64,000 nt of DNA from Isoetes taiwanensis (Eukaryota > Streptophyta > Lycopodiopsida > Isoetales > Isoetaceae). The translations under genes were made by a program, and so were the position numbers. Below are positions 1 to 11,018 of this stretch, piece after piece. The stretch is from positions 1,083,032 to 1,147,031 of the forward strand of contig JAJEKV010000112.1 in assembly GCA_021234155.1 (NCBI GenBank), given 5' to 3'. The first letter of the stretch is position 1, and every line of letters begins with the position of its first letter. A model generated the notes under the pieces. It saw only the letters and a list, made by a program, of their open reading frames with translations, was not told the DNA's origin and made no database searches.

Positions 1-239
1 CCCGCAAGTGGTGATGGTGGCACTGTATAATGAGAGGCATGAGTTCATCAAGGCTTTTCAGGATGTCACTGGAACGCAGAGGCTTTATGGGCCCACACAC
101 GGGGCTGATGTGCTCCTTGTAATGTGGGGCCGCTTGACTGGGCTTCCAGAGCTGGTCCCAGCTGCCAAGGTGCTGCCCAGGGGGGATGTCACGACTGGCT
201 CGTGGTTCACTCCGTGACGCATCTGTGACGTCGACCATG

Positions 240-433
240 GTAATCCATCACCATCTCTCTACCTCCAATGTTCCTCCTGTCGGCCAAGGGCCCGGCTGCC
301 AGAAGTTTGTGTGGGAGCCAGCACCCATACTAACCACTTCAAAATAGACGATGTGTCTATCGCGGCCCCTGCTAAAGCTGCAAGAATCCGGGTCAGCAGA
401 CCGATAGGACCTGGTTTCACCCCAGTGCCTCAA
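240..433 (-). pseudogene. LINE ORF2 C-terminal fragment
   Basis: The minus-strand frame contains RHIVYF followed by a tryptophan/glycine/proline-rich stretch. The same RHIVYF motif occurs in the LINE at 58,600-58,700, directly after its RT and post-RT region. The LINE at 62,149-62,601 has a similar pattern (a tyrosine/histidine-rich stretch, then a FLPG-type motif). This marks the part of ORF2 that follows the reverse transcriptase. The 3' end of this copy lies outside the window or close to the edge. A separate plus-strand frame at 8-217 is most likely a shadow. Confidence 0.5.
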
Positions 434-1142
434 GGCCGTGAATGCTTCTCAGACTCCAAGTCAATTCCATGTGTCGCCAAAAGATGACCGCCCCAAACCT
501 CACCGCATTTAAGGACAGTCGACCGTCTCAAAATGGCGTGACCATGGCCCCAAATCGCGAGCTCTCGCCTGGGGACCGCTTGTTCTGCATGGCATAAAGT
601 TTCACTGGCCAGGATTCGCAGCAGCAAGCGTGATGGACGCCCTGTTAACAGAAGCGCGAGGGAGGGGAATCCCACCCCAGGGTACTTGTAGGTGGGATGC
701 ACCCCGGCATGTGTCAGCCGTATATGCAGCGTGAGGTGTGGGATGGCGCAGAAGAGGATAAGTGAGAACCGCCCTGTCTTGGCTGCATTCACGCTACATA
801 CCCAGAAGCCTCGGGACAGAATGTGTCCGGGTGGCATCCGTGATGAGCCCGTGATGAAGCCGGTAGGGTGTGGGCCGGCGTCAACATTGTCCAGATGAGT
901 CGGCGGACACCGTGCCGATGCCATCCCTCATGCTCGCAGCAGTTGTGGCTCAACCGGACACAATGCGAGGCTGTGTGCGTTGGTAGGGGAAACGCCGCAC
1001 CCCGAGACATCGGGTGAATGCTTGGCCCGGCCGGTCGCATCCCCGCCAACAACTTCTCATACAACCGTGACATGGTGGTATCTCGCATGCGCAAGCAGCA
1101 GCCCCAGCTATTCAGCCAGTCATATTTTCCGGGATCAGACAA
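430..1142 (-). pseudogene. LINE reverse transcriptase remnant (ORF2, palm/thumb part)
   Basis: Aligning by eye to the LINE at 59,075-59,314 places the RT catalytic segment near 895-860. Where the better copy reads YADDMD, this one reads LDNVDA, so the first catalytic aspartate motif is lost. Further on, VNAAKT matches VNLANTK in the other copy, and TYKYPGVGFPS and EVWGGHLLA match the conserved post-RT segment. At least one frameshift separates the overlapping frames at 789-1142 and 430-924. The encoded protein would have copied LINE RNA by target-primed reverse transcription; this copy cannot. Confidence 0.6.
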
Positions 1143-2379
1143 AGCTCAAGTCCATACGCGTACCATGTTCTCGGCTGGCGATCCTACCGCCTTCAATCGC
1201 GTCTCGCGGCAAGATATACGCTGAGTGGCGGGTCTAAAGCTCGCCAGGGTTTCGCGACATCCGGCCGTACCGGGTCAACTCCGCTGTCGAATGCTGCCAT
1301 AAAATAATCAACCCACTATGATCGGCCCGAAGAATTAAGTCGGATGCTGTGGGCCTTCCCTTTGTGAATGGGGACAACTCCTCGCTTGTGGTCCATTGTC
1401 GAGGAAACCTTCCCCAATGCTCGCTGGAATCGTAGTGAGGGGATCGCACCAGCGGCTGCCCTGCCCATTTTGAGTAACTCGCCTCAGATCATCGTAGGTC
1501 ACCGCCTCTTCCCATGCCACCATGCCTCTACAACATCCTCCCTCCTCATGAACCAGGGGGCTTATCATCCCCGTGGGCGGGCGCATTGCCCTCGGGTGGG
1601 TCAAGGTGAGCCGCTGCAAGTACTGCTCCTAATCACTGGGCAGTGGGATGTCCCCTGTAGGTCAGCTGGCTCTCAAGCACCCCACTTCGTGTTGCTGAGG
1701 ATGAGTGTCCGGCACAGTCGCAACATTCCCCAGCCGGCAAGGTACCCTCACTTTGTCTCCTGCATGGGCGTGGCACTGTGGTGGCTCCTCACAAGTAAGC
1801 CGGTACCGGATCCGCACAGACGGCTACGCCTTTGGCGTTTACACCCGCATCAAACCATCGCCACGTGAAATGCTGTCAATCGGTGCCGCGACCTGGGAGG
1901 GGGGTGTTCTCAAAGCACTCGGCTCCACGTGATCCCGTAATAGCGAATTCAATCGGGTCGCTCACGCTTCAGTGTGGGGTCCGCTAATTGATGGGAGGGG
2001 CGCCCATGAGCATGTCGGTATCCGCCGCTTCAATCTAATTTAACCGAGGGATGGCAAGGGTCGGTAGCGGGGGTTCTCAGCGGCTTGCCAAACCATGTCC
2101 AAATAAAGTGGGAGGTGATCCAGTCGACTTTCCTTACTCGACCGCTGGTGCTCACCCGAAACGGCATCGGCGAGATGCATATCTTGGCGCAGCGCCACGC
2201 AGCGCCATAGTTACCGTGGGACGAGCTCGCAGATACACGTCGGTGGGGCCAAGTCCTACGGGTCAGCCTACCCCGTCCGCATTGAATCAAGAAGCGACAC
2301 CCCACCCAACCGCTGTTGGCCATGTCATCACAGACCCATAAGGACCATCCCATCCGGGCGGCCGCAATAGAAGGCGCTC

Positions 2380-2740
2380 TGTCACCGTGCGGCCGTAAAA
2401 AAGAGGGTTGCCACCAGTATTATGCACAATGGAACCCACAATTACCGGCCAGGTTCACCGCTCTGAGGGTAAATCAATGCTAAGGTTGTCCGGTAGTAGC
2501 AAGCCACCCCACCATGATCCCTCTCCGCCCGTACGTATTGAAGACCGAGAAATGTTGGTACAGATTTCGTGCCTGTGCTCAAAGATGTCTTACAGCACTC
2601 CAAGGAGAAAGATGAGATCCATATCGGCCGCCACGGTTGAGACTATCCCTCTTCGCCAAGGGGAAGCCCGAGAGGGCGTGGTCGCGAGGGAGTGTAGCAG
2701 GAGTAGAGAAGGGGCCGCAGGAGGAAGCGTGGCCAATGCT
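2380..2740 (-). pseudogene. LINE ORF2 endonuclease start (EEP family) remnant
   Basis: The minus-strand translation contains GFPLAKRDSLN, matching GFPWRKRDSVN in the LINE at 60,315-60,656, where it opens an exonuclease-endonuclease-phosphatase domain. A DMDLIF motif is present in a neighbouring frame at 2,610-2,640, showing a frameshift. Some 80 bases further, VFN.YG and WLATTGQP echo the same region of the other copy. This domain nicks target DNA in intact LINEs. Here it is broken by stops and shifts. Confidence 0.65.
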
Positions 2741-2999
2741 CACCATGGCTAATGGGTTCCAGAAGCGCGTCGGCGGAAGGCATCCCGCCTCAAATCAACT
2801 TTACCAAGCATCTTTGGTAAGCAATGCCTCGCCCGACAAGTTCGTCTGCGGCTCCTGCTAGGCGGGTGGAGGTCCCGGCCCATCGCATGTGGATGTCCCC
2901 TTCAACATCTTGTTCTCCGCTAATATGGTATCACGCTAATTCCCCGCATCCTGAACCCGTAATAGCGAGCAATGCGTCACGCACCGGGCCGAGCCCCAT

Positions 3000-3850
3000 G
3001 GCGGCTGATCGGTGAATGTGTGTTCTGACAAGTTACAGACTTCTCCCTCCTGCTTCCTGCATACCAATACCGACAGGCTCTCCGTCAAGGCCTTGAGCGC
3101 CCCGCTACCGCGTCAGCGTGCGAAGAGGGCCGGGCCCGTAAGCGTGGTGGTGGCAGGCTGGGATGGCGTGGGTGGCTTGAGGCAAGCAAATGCTATGGTC
3201 CGGCACGCCGCGGAGGCCGCTATGGGTAGTACCGAGCCGCCGCCCGGCCCCATGAGAAGCCTGAGCACGCCTCTTGCGGTCGGCCCGCCGCTAATATCTC
3301 CACTGCAGACCGGGCCGCAAATACTGGCGAACTGGCAGGGAGACCTCTTCGCCCCGGTTTATGGATGGCTTTTTCGCCGCAACCTCGAGCTCCGCATCAG
3401 TGCAGCGAAAGGCAGCTCGGCATTCCACACGGCGCCCGTAGAAATGGGTTATTGCCGCCGACATCGTATCAAGAACTGCCGGTTCCGCTATTTGCAAGAG
3501 CCGCCTGCGCCTCGGCGGCTATGGTGGTGGTTTTCCACCGACCAAGCCGACACCAGAACCATCGCCTCATGCATTGCCCGGCCCCTCGTGCCGGGCGGTG
3601 TTCAGATGATGAAATCACGAAGGACGTGGGCCCGCATGTCGCCGCCTCCCGCCCGCCTGTCGCCGGCGTGCTGCACTGCCATCTTCACGCGGCTGCAGCG
3701 GGTCTCCCTGCACTGGATGCGTTCTCTCACCACTGCCTCTCGAGCACATGCTGGGTGCTTCAGGGACTCCATCTCCAACGCCATGCCGCCTGCGGCACCG
3801 CTGGGGCCTCAATATGGACACTCCCCACGCTGACTTGGCTCCACTCTTCT
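3000..3850 (-). pseudogene. Possible LINE ORF1 remnant
   Basis: This segment lies directly 5' of the endonuclease on the minus strand, where LINEs carry ORF1 (an RNA-binding, often coiled-coil protein). Short minus-strand frames at 3,602-3,784 and 3,615-3,821 are rich in arginine, glutamate and cysteine. The longest open frame in the region is a plus-strand one of 273 codons (3,012-3,833), but it has no recognisable domain, and a frame of that length can occur by chance in GC-rich DNA. The assignment rests on position, not on a motif. Confidence 0.3.
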
Positions 3851-3980
3851 CGCCGGTAAGGAGTTCTCGTGGTGGGGCAATCCCAGTCCCTTCAGGCGGT
3901 GGCGGCGGCCCGAGGGCCTTAACTTGCTTGAGAGCTCCTTCTTCATGGAGGATGACTCTCCCACGTCCATGATGGTACGT

Positions 3981-4504
3981 CGGGGACTGCGTGAAATTTA
4001 GCCCCTGCTTGGGTTTTCAGTGGCCCATCTTCGTGGCCATAGGGACTTGCAAAGAACACAAAGCGAGATAGATAGAGCGTCGTCATCGCTAGCAGCATTT
4101 TATATAATGGCAGGTAAAATCTGAATGGAGAGTTGACCATAGGAACAATGTCTGGCTACCCATAATAAAATAAAGAAAATATGCAAAGGCAAGAGGGGAC
4201 AATGGCGACAACTTCTCATTTGGGATACCCCTCCACCTCAGCCCCTTCGGGTTTCGAGGAAAACCCTAATAATGAATTATAGCGATACCTCGAGGATGCC
4301 TTGAAGAGCAAGGTAGGAAATTGGTGAAGCCAGCCCAAATCATCAGCTATGGAATATTGTGAAACACGGAAAAGGGGAGAAATGTCAGAAAAGTACCCTA
4401 ATAAACATGGCCGGTTTGAGCACCCCTAAGAAAATAGTCCCCACAAAGGAAAAAACCCATTAGGCGTTAGAAACCGTGAAACAAACATATATAGAAATAG
4501 AAAA
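3981..4504. other. Unassigned AT-rich spacer
   Basis: No coding frame or known element is visible. The base composition changes sharply here from the GC-rich LINE to AT-rich DNA. A stretch at 4,236-4,266 has CCCCTTCGGG followed by a run like GGAAAACCC, a style also seen at other LINE 3' ends in this window. Confidence 0.4.
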
Positions 4505-4658
4505 CATCACCAAGAGGTGGAAAGAAAAATAGCATCACCAACGGGTGGAAAGCTTCTAGCATCACCCACGGGTGGAAAATATATAGATAGCATCATCCAA
4601 AGGGTGGAAAATAATTTGCATCAACCATCGGTTGGAAAAAGCATCACCCAGCGGGTGG
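4505..4658 (+). repeat. Six-unit hairpin repeat array (GCATCA-CC..GG-TGGAAA)
   Basis: Six units start near 4,505, 4,533, 4,560, 4,591, 4,619 and 4,642, spaced 23-31 bases apart. Each has GCATCA (CATCA in the first), then a short inverted repeat with a 2-4 base loop, and units 1-5 end in GGAAA. The stems are CACC/GGTG (units 1 and 2), CACCC/GGGTG (units 3 and 6), CATCC/GGGTG (unit 4, one U-G wobble on the plus strand) and CAACC/GGTTG (unit 5). The unit-5 change is compensatory, so pairing is kept while the sequence changes. The wobble in unit 4 stays paired only in plus-strand RNA. Function unknown; an RNA structure linked to a retroelement is one possibility. Confidence 0.75.
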
Positions 4659-5630
4659 TGATATCGAACAAAACATATAAAAAATAGAAGCGATAATCAC
4701 CATAGCACCAAGAATGTGGGAGGGTGTTAGGAGGGAAGCAATGGGGCAAGGAAGAGACGCCATCGCGAGAGAAGATAACCAACCACAAGAATGAATAGTG
4801 CATATAATGCCGTCCCTTTCGAGGAATCACCGATCCCATGAAACCGGATCGATACCCATTCCGGTAAAAGGGACCTGGCAAAGAAACACAAAAACGGTAG
4901 CACAAACCGGAGAACTTCCTTCATATAACCTATTTGACGAAAAACATCAAGACATTGAGTTAAGAGTCCCAAATGGCGTAGCAAGAGTGAGAAGACGACG
5001 ACCGTCGTCATTTGGCGGGGAGCACCATCATCGCAAACTCAGCAGGCTGCTCCCTCGAGAGAACCTTCTTTGACGAAGCAAAGCAGTCGCATCGAAAGCT
5101 GGTGTAAGGGAGATGATAGGGACGGGAATCAAGGTCTAAGGAGAAGGTAAAGGTAATGGCTTAAGGATGGCGAAAAGGGGACTTTTCTAAGCATAAAATG
5201 TTCTGAGAATGAAATGACAAGCACCAATATAAAGACAGATTAGGCATTTACTCCGGAAAGAAGGGCAAAACGTAACATATACCTAAACCTAGGCCAAATA
5301 TGAGAAAGAAATGAATCTTTGGGCATGGGAACATAATGCAACAAGAAATAACCATAGGGTGCAAGGTGAGGGTAAGGTTATAGTCAATGATATAGGGGAG
5401 ATGAAGAGGGCAGAGGTGTCAAGGTTAGGGGAATTCTTGAGGGTTTGTTATATGACAAAGTGTTGGCGAAAAGGGATCAGGAAAAATGAAATAACGACAA
5501 GGGGATGTAGTCCATAGATCATGCCTGTAGTAAAAAAAATGCAATAGTGTTAAAATATATCATAACCAAAAAAAAAATATTGAGAACCAAAGAGGATATA
5601 TCCAATATAAAACCCATGCCACAAAAATAC
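4659..5630. other. Unassigned region with a dispersed repeat
   Basis: About 130 bases near 4,730-4,865 are similar to 8,735-8,875 on the same strand. Both have GGGCAAGGAAGAGA, AACCAACCACAAGAATGAAT and a CGTCCCTTCGA-type block in the same order. A 68-codon frame at 5,311-5,517 has no recognisable domain. I see no other feature. Confidence 0.4.
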
Positions 5631-6250
5631 AATAGAATAGAATAGAATAGATTTTTTAGCGTCCCGAGGAGACCAATTGGCCTATGGGACCCAAACAAAA
5701 GAGCAGCAAAGCGTGTTCTCGACAGGAGATTAAAACCCCCCGCCTCGAAGCTTCGAGAGGAAAACCTTGCTTGTGTCGTATGTCGGCACCTTTACCGCAC
5801 AATTGTATAGGATAAGTTCAATACCGTCCGTGGGACACAAATGAGTCCGTGCATCCATAACCTCACGGAGGTATGACCCCAACAAAACCAACGGCCCGTG
5901 TAGTCAATAATCGGTGCTTGGTGGCCAAGCACTAGTAATGTCGAACATATCGCTCCTGGGATATGGGCAAATCTTTTGGCGGAATCCGGAGGGTATGACA
6001 TTCATCCTCACGCCTTGGTGGCAACAGCAAAGCCCTTTGTTCGTGCTTCGGAGCCGCCACTGTTTCAATGCTTGGGCGATGTGCACCCGTCGGCGAATGG
6101 AAGCTATAAATTAGCCCTTCTTCATGGGGGTGGGTGGTACAAGAAATCTTGTTATTGGGCCTTTGTGAGCCTAGGATTGACTTCTTTGATAGTGTGCCGG
6201 CTTAACGGCGTCGAGCATCTCCCATCGAGCAATGAAGCCAAATGCAAATA
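5631..6250 (-). mobile_element. LINE 3' end with (TATTC)n tail
   Basis: The minus-strand 3' end is marked by a pentanucleotide tail (plus strand AATAG repeated four times, 5,631-5,650). It is followed by a conserved block at 5,652-5,690 that matches the 3' end of the LINE at 61,481-61,516 at most positions (shared GACCAATTGGCCTATGGGAC versus GGCCAACTGGCCTATGAGAC). The 5,690-6,250 part contains short cysteine- and histidine-rich minus-strand frames (5,792-6,001 and 5,904-6,086), which may be the ORF2 C-terminus, but alignment there is weak. This is a heavily 5'-truncated copy. Confidence 0.55.
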
Positions 6251-7929
6251 AGTCATATGCATATAAAGCAAATTATAAAAGATGTGAAGCGATATATGTT
6301 AAAAAAACAACAACAAGACATACTTGTAAACTTAAAATTGGCCAAATAAATCAGTACTTGTAACAAAAATAAAGCAAATGTTATGAAAATGTTAACTAAA
6401 AGAGAAGGTAGTTTGTGGATGATGATGGGGAAAAATTTGATAGCATGCCAAAACATATGAATAGGCCTTAATATAAATAACCCCACCGAGAAGGAGCGCA
6501 GGGCAGGAATTAAAGGTGGAGCCATGGGAGTACAAAAGTCAAGAGGAGGGTTAAGAAGAAAAATGGGATAGAAGGCAAATCAGTTCCCTAAGGGAGGTTC
6601 AAAGTCGGAAATGTGTGTGAACAAGAATGGGAGAAGGTGGAGATTAGAGTAGACAAGGTGGGGGTCAAGCTACAGAATAAAAACAACGGTTTTGGAATTC
6701 GCTCTCAAGATCCAAGTGAGGCCCACGATATCACAGCTAAGAGGGTAGAGTAAACAACTGTCAAAATCAAGCTCACTTTTATACAAAAAATATGTACGGT
6801 GATATAAAGTTAAAGCAGATAACCTAAAGCTCAAATGATGCATTTAAGCTCAATGATGCGTTTGAAACCAAATGATGTATGATGAGTATGAACACCAAGA
6901 TGGCAGCATAAAGATAAATTCACAAATCTAGGTGCAATAATGAACAACTTCGAGGACATGTATCCCTGGAGTTGGCCCAAATACAAAATAAAGCATTACG
7001 GCCCCGGCCAACCTTGAGAAAATATGTAAAAAAAGCATGCAATCCAAAAACAAACCTAGATCACCCTGATATGTAATGACAAAATTCAAATCAAGAGGAA
7101 GTATGCGAGAAAAATGGAATTCGAGGATAGGCAAAATACGTGCAAATATAGAAGAGCAATAAGCGAAAAATAGTGGATAAAGATTTCCATGACCAAAATC
7201 AACACAAAACGTATATTCTAAATGCTTAATAAGAAATCACAAAAATAGCTATATGAATGAGGCAAGACTAACTCTCGAAAAGCATGATACTCGTGCAAAA
7301 GATCTCAATAGCCGACTAGAAAATGAAAAGAAAACGGTTTGGGGTGATTGGAGATCGAGTTTGCTTTCGAGGTTGAGGTCAAGGCATAGCCAAAATGGAT
7401 AAAGAGGGCAAGCACAAAATGACCGGGTTAAAAACAACGACTCATTGAATTGGCAGAGGTCAAGCTTGTTCTAATATGAGAGGATAAAAAAACGTAACTT
7501 GGCAAGAGAGGAGCCAGGTCAAGCTATCTATTATGAAAGGATAAAAACATAATATTAGACGAGATGAGGCCATAAAAAGAAGTCTGCGATGATGACTAGA
7601 ATATAAAGCCTAAGTTGGGAATATTAAACTTAATCAACTAAAGCTAAAAAAATGGATTAACAATTACCATGGCAGAACCCTCATCCATAAGGTGACAAAC
7701 CTACATCTTAACAACAATCTTGTATATTTTTACATTTTGTTATTATGCCAAAATGGAATTCCTATAAATGTACAAAATGGAAAAAGAGCAACTAAACTTA
7801 TGCATTGCAAAAATCAAGCAGCAGGAAGGGGCCTTGGCACTTGAAGAAAGCGGGCGGCATGCATGGCCGGGTTAAGAACGGTGAAAATTTATGGAGTATG
7901 CGAGATGAGATGATTTGTCGAGTAGGTAG
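6251..7929. other. AT-rich region without recognised genes
   Basis: I see no supported gene. A small diverged duplication is visible at about 7,460-7,560, where GGTCAAGCT, a (T)ATGA.AGGATAAAAA block and ACGTAAC/ACATAAT recur. Short frames in the area look random. Confidence 0.4.
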
Positions 7930-8545
7930 AGTTGCCTAAGCCTCTATGAATTGATTTTATTTTGACGAATCCGCCCAAATACAGCAAATAACACAAAGAG
8001 AGATACCGGGGCCCCCTTCAAACCGTTGGTGTCACCGGTGAGGAAATCAACCCACCGTTATTATCGTGCAAAATAAAAGCAATTGAGGGATTCCATCCGA
8101 AAAAGCAATGGACGAGGAGATGCATCGCGAGGCGTAAACACTACTCCTTCAATTGATATGCATAAATCCAGCGATGACATAGGGCAATTGTGCTAAGGAA
8201 GAATGAATCACGCCGCAAAATGCATGGCCGGCAAATCAAGATGAATACTTCAAGATGCATGAGCTGCCTGTCTCTATGGAATTGATTGATTTTGACGAGT
8301 CGCCTCGTGATGCAACAAAATACCACAAAGAAAGATGCAGGGCTATCTTCTTCAAACCATTGGTGTCCTTGCAGAGCAAATCAACCGTCACTATCGGCAA
8401 AAATTTAAAAGTACCTGAGGGGTTCCATCAGAAAAAAAACAACTGGACTAGATGCATGTACAAAGCCTCCTTCAATTGACATGCACACAAATCCTACTGG
8501 CAATTCACTTCTACAATTGTGCTAGGAAGGAAGAATAAATCCACA
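7930..8545. repeat. Diverged tandem duplication (~0.3 kb units)
   Basis: Copy A (about 7,930-8,215) and copy B (about 8,262-8,545) share ordered blocks: CTCTATGAATTGATT versus CTCTATGGAATTGATT, TTTTGACGA, ACACAAAGAGAGAT versus CCACAAAGAAAGAT, TTCAAACC.TTGGTGTC, CCTTCAATTGA.ATGCA and CAATTGTGCTA.GGAAGAATGAAT. Small insertions and deletions separate them, so the duplication is old. A related block (AACCACAAGAATGAAT) follows at 8,790. Function unknown. Confidence 0.7.
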
Positions 8546-9660
8546 TACTCGGTTTTGAGATATCCTCACAGTACGTAAAGCAAAAAATTTTACTCTCAAG
8601 AAAACCATGAGGAATATGTTTCTAAAAGGGAAGGAAAGAGGAAGAGCAATCTAAAGGGAAGAAAAGAAAGGTCCTAAAAGAGGAAGCAGAGAAAGTGAGC
8701 AACTGTAAAGGAAGAAAAGAGGACAGTAGAGCCAAGGGGAAATAATGGGCAAGGAAGAGATCACTGGCCTTTGAGAAGACTTGGAATAACCAACCACAAG
8801 AATGAATAAAAAGATGCGTATAGGCTGCTTTCGTCCCTTCGAATGCTGATCCGATGGTTCGGATGGTACTCATAGAAAAAAAATTTGATCATAGACTTGC
8901 CAAACATTTATATAGGCTCTATATAGCTGGAAAAAATTTGATCTAGGATTGCATTGCAAGCAAGGAAAAAAAAATAAGAAACTTCTAAATCCAAAGTGGT
9001 GAAATAGACAGCTAAAGTATGCCAAAGTTGGAGATGAAAGCTTTTAACGCTTAGCTAATCTTTTCAAATTTTTGCCACCTCTACTTTCTTATGTTTTGAT
9101 AAACTTATATGTAAAAAAAAAAAATCCCTCTATTATTTGGTTATTTTTTAATTTAAGACCTAAATATTAACTTGGCCAGCAATAGGTATAAAGGTTATAA
9201 AAAATAATTTATAAAGTACGTCAAAATTTGAAGTAAAAAAGCTTTAAGTTTTGGCTAAACTCCAATTTTTTGGCACTTATACTTTCTTAAGATTAAGTTA
9301 AAGTCGGATAAGGAAATGGAGGTGGTGCGTGGAAAGAAATGGGCTAATATTTTTTTTTTTTTTTTTTGGCCAAAAGGGCCATAGTTTAGTTTTTTCCCAA
9401 CAAGTCTAAAAATTGCCATTTAGCTAAGATTAGCCACTAATTTTTCCATGGTTTGCAAGCAACCGCGTAGCTAATATATACCTTACAAGACATAAAAGTT
9501 TGAATAGGCTACTTACACTTCCATTGTGCGCCAAATCATGTCCGGCTAATAGGCATGCACAATCAAAGAAGTAAACAATCGCATGCAATGGGCACCTTCT
9601 ATGAAGAGAATGCACATAAGATGCACATGCCAACAAAACGTTATTAGCTAAAAGGTTCGG
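8546..9660. other. AT-rich region, no gene recognised
   Basis: Contains the second copy of the 4.7-kb dispersed repeat (8,735-8,875), a poly(T) run (9,350-9,368) followed by a short palindrome TGGCCAAAAGGGCCA, and weak internal similarity between about 9,010-9,110 and 9,220-9,300 (AGCTTT...CTACTTTCTTA). No coding feature is supported. Confidence 0.4.
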
Positions 9661-10156
9661 TTATGCATCGATAACTTGAATGGATACACCGGCATCGCCA
9701 ATAAGCTGACCTTCCGGAAGCAAATATATATAAAGCCCACATTCAAACATGGAAAATTTGGAAGGATCCGATTCAAGAAAAATATAAGTCAAAGCCTTCG
9801 TTCCATTCAAAGGGGTCGAGGGTCTGCAGAATCGAATGATCTCAGATTGTGTAGACCCATGCTTATAAGAAGGGTCTGCAGTCAAGTTAAGCCATTGAAT
9901 AGATTAGGCCTATGATTGTGCGCATCTGACCCCATTTTGAAGCAGGAAAAAAAGATAGAGCCATGTTGCATGAGGACTGAAGAAGGCTCGAGACCTTCCG
10001 GATAAACAGCCCATATCTCCGTGTGAAATTTTAGGCCGCTTCTAATTTTCATGGCCATCGATTTAAGAAAGTGCAGATCCAACAACTTAATCTCATACCC
10101 ACCCAAGGTTTGAATGCTGAATTGAACCGCTACGTGATATATGCAGGACGAAAAGA
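9661..10156 (-). pseudogene. Exon-like reading frame, unknown protein, one frameshift
   Basis: On the minus strand an open frame runs from about 10,156 to 9,882, and a second from 9,885 to 9,661, overlapping by a few bases. Joined in thought they give roughly 165 codons. The residue composition is protein-like, with alternating hydrophobic stretches such as EIWAVYPEG and CGLYIYLLPEGQLIGD that suggest a beta-rich fold. I do not recognise the family. Neighbouring minus-strand frame 10,810-11,018 has a similar character and could be an earlier exon. It could be part of a decayed host gene or an element ORF; low certainty. Confidence 0.3.
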
Positions 10157-10289
10157 CATGTAGGCTTGGTTTGGGTAAGTGCTAAAACAAAAAGAAAAAA
10201 AAAGAAAAAACTTAAACCTTGGGGGCATTTTGGCTATCTTAATAATAAAGAAAAATTACTAAATAATTTTATTTTATTTTTTAAAAGGT

Positions 10290-10321
10290 ACCAAAATGCC
10301 CCTCACCGAGGGCATTTTGGT
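10290..10321. repeat. Perfect 12-bp inverted repeat with 8-nt loop
   Basis: ACCAAAATGCCC (10,290-10,301) is followed by an 8-base spacer and its exact complement GGGCATTTTGGT (10,310-10,321). The same GGGCATTTTGG core occurs upstream at 10,220-10,232, and a decayed relative is at 16,813-16,855. It could be the end of a small foldback element. No promoter or gene is adjacent that would support a terminator. Confidence 0.7.
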
Positions 10322-10809
10322 AAAAATAGTAATAACTTTTCTATGAAAATCTAATGCAAATGTGTCGTCCAAAACAAATTGGAATATGATGAGGGTTTTT
10401 CCAATAAGTATAAGATGATCTATTTTTTAGGGTACATCTAGCCCTACCGGCCAGCCTTTCCTTTCTCAAATTTAGCCTATATGTAATTTCCATGTCATCA
10501 AAATCGATCTTGGCTTATTTTGCAATCGTCGGATCTCTATTTTGCTAAAATCTAAGGTTAGGGAATTTTAGAAAATCGCTAAAAACTAGCTACGGAGATG
10601 GAAAAGAGTCAAGGAATAACTTTCTTCTTTCCCTCCATCCGGGACTTTTTGCGCCATCAATTCTTCTCTGGTCGAAAATTAGAAAAATGGGTGAAAAAAT
10701 GGCACGAGATGGGAAGAGTCACGAGGATAATTCTTGCGTTCTCTCTTGAAAAAGCCCGGCTATGGCTATGGCTATGGGTCAAGCCCTCATCCCTCTTTAT
10801 CCATTCCGA

Positions 10810-11018
10810 CTATACCACACCGTATTCTGCGTTGGAGATATAGGTAGCTAAAGGATCACCGGTCTGTCGTAGATTCGGAACATCCTTTGCTAAGCGGTGG
10901 CCCTCGGTCTGAAAGGCTTGGAATGTATGTATATAAAATCTGAAGCTCCACATTTGACCCGTTGTATTTTCATGCGAGGAAATAGTGCCGAGATTAACAA
11001 CCAATTGGCACATCTTGA
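10810..11018 (-). pseudogene. Exon-like reading frame, unknown protein
   Basis: About 67 codons open on the minus strand, ending in a TAG at 10,810. The frame opens just after an in-frame TAA and a CTAAC...CAAG sequence that resembles a plant branch point and 3' splice site. Residues include FYIHTFQAFQTEGHRLAKDV and end in NAEYGVV. No family recognised. It lies on the same strand and 0.65 kb upstream of the frames at 9,661-10,156, so both may derive from one gene. Confidence 0.25.

Larger units (their letters stand above)
1..3980 (-). mobile_element. Decayed LINE (non-LTR retrotransposon), continues past left edge
   Basis: Read on the minus strand, this GC-rich block has the order of a LINE: a cysteine/arginine-rich ORF1-like stretch (about 3,850-3,000), an endonuclease start (2,740-2,380), a reverse-transcriptase end and post-RT region (1,142-240), then the left window edge. 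The pieces are homologous at protein level to the better LINE at 58,600-60,800: the endonuclease shares a FP..KRDS.N stretch, and the post-RT part shares TYKY.GV.FPS and EVWG. Frames are broken by many stops and shifts. The GC-richness stops near 4,000, which I take as the approximate 5' end. It is non-functional. The exact boundary and the 3' tail cannot be seen here. Confidence 0.7.

Noticed and set aside
3012-3833. 273-codon plus-strand open frame
   Set aside because: It lies antisense to a LINE in GC-rich DNA, where long frames arise by chance. There is no recognisable domain, and arginine/proline/alanine-rich shadow composition is seen.
4505-4658. CRISPR array
   Set aside because: Units are short and degenerate, spacers are 5-12 bases, and no cas genes are present. 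The surroundings are a plant-type retroelement landscape.
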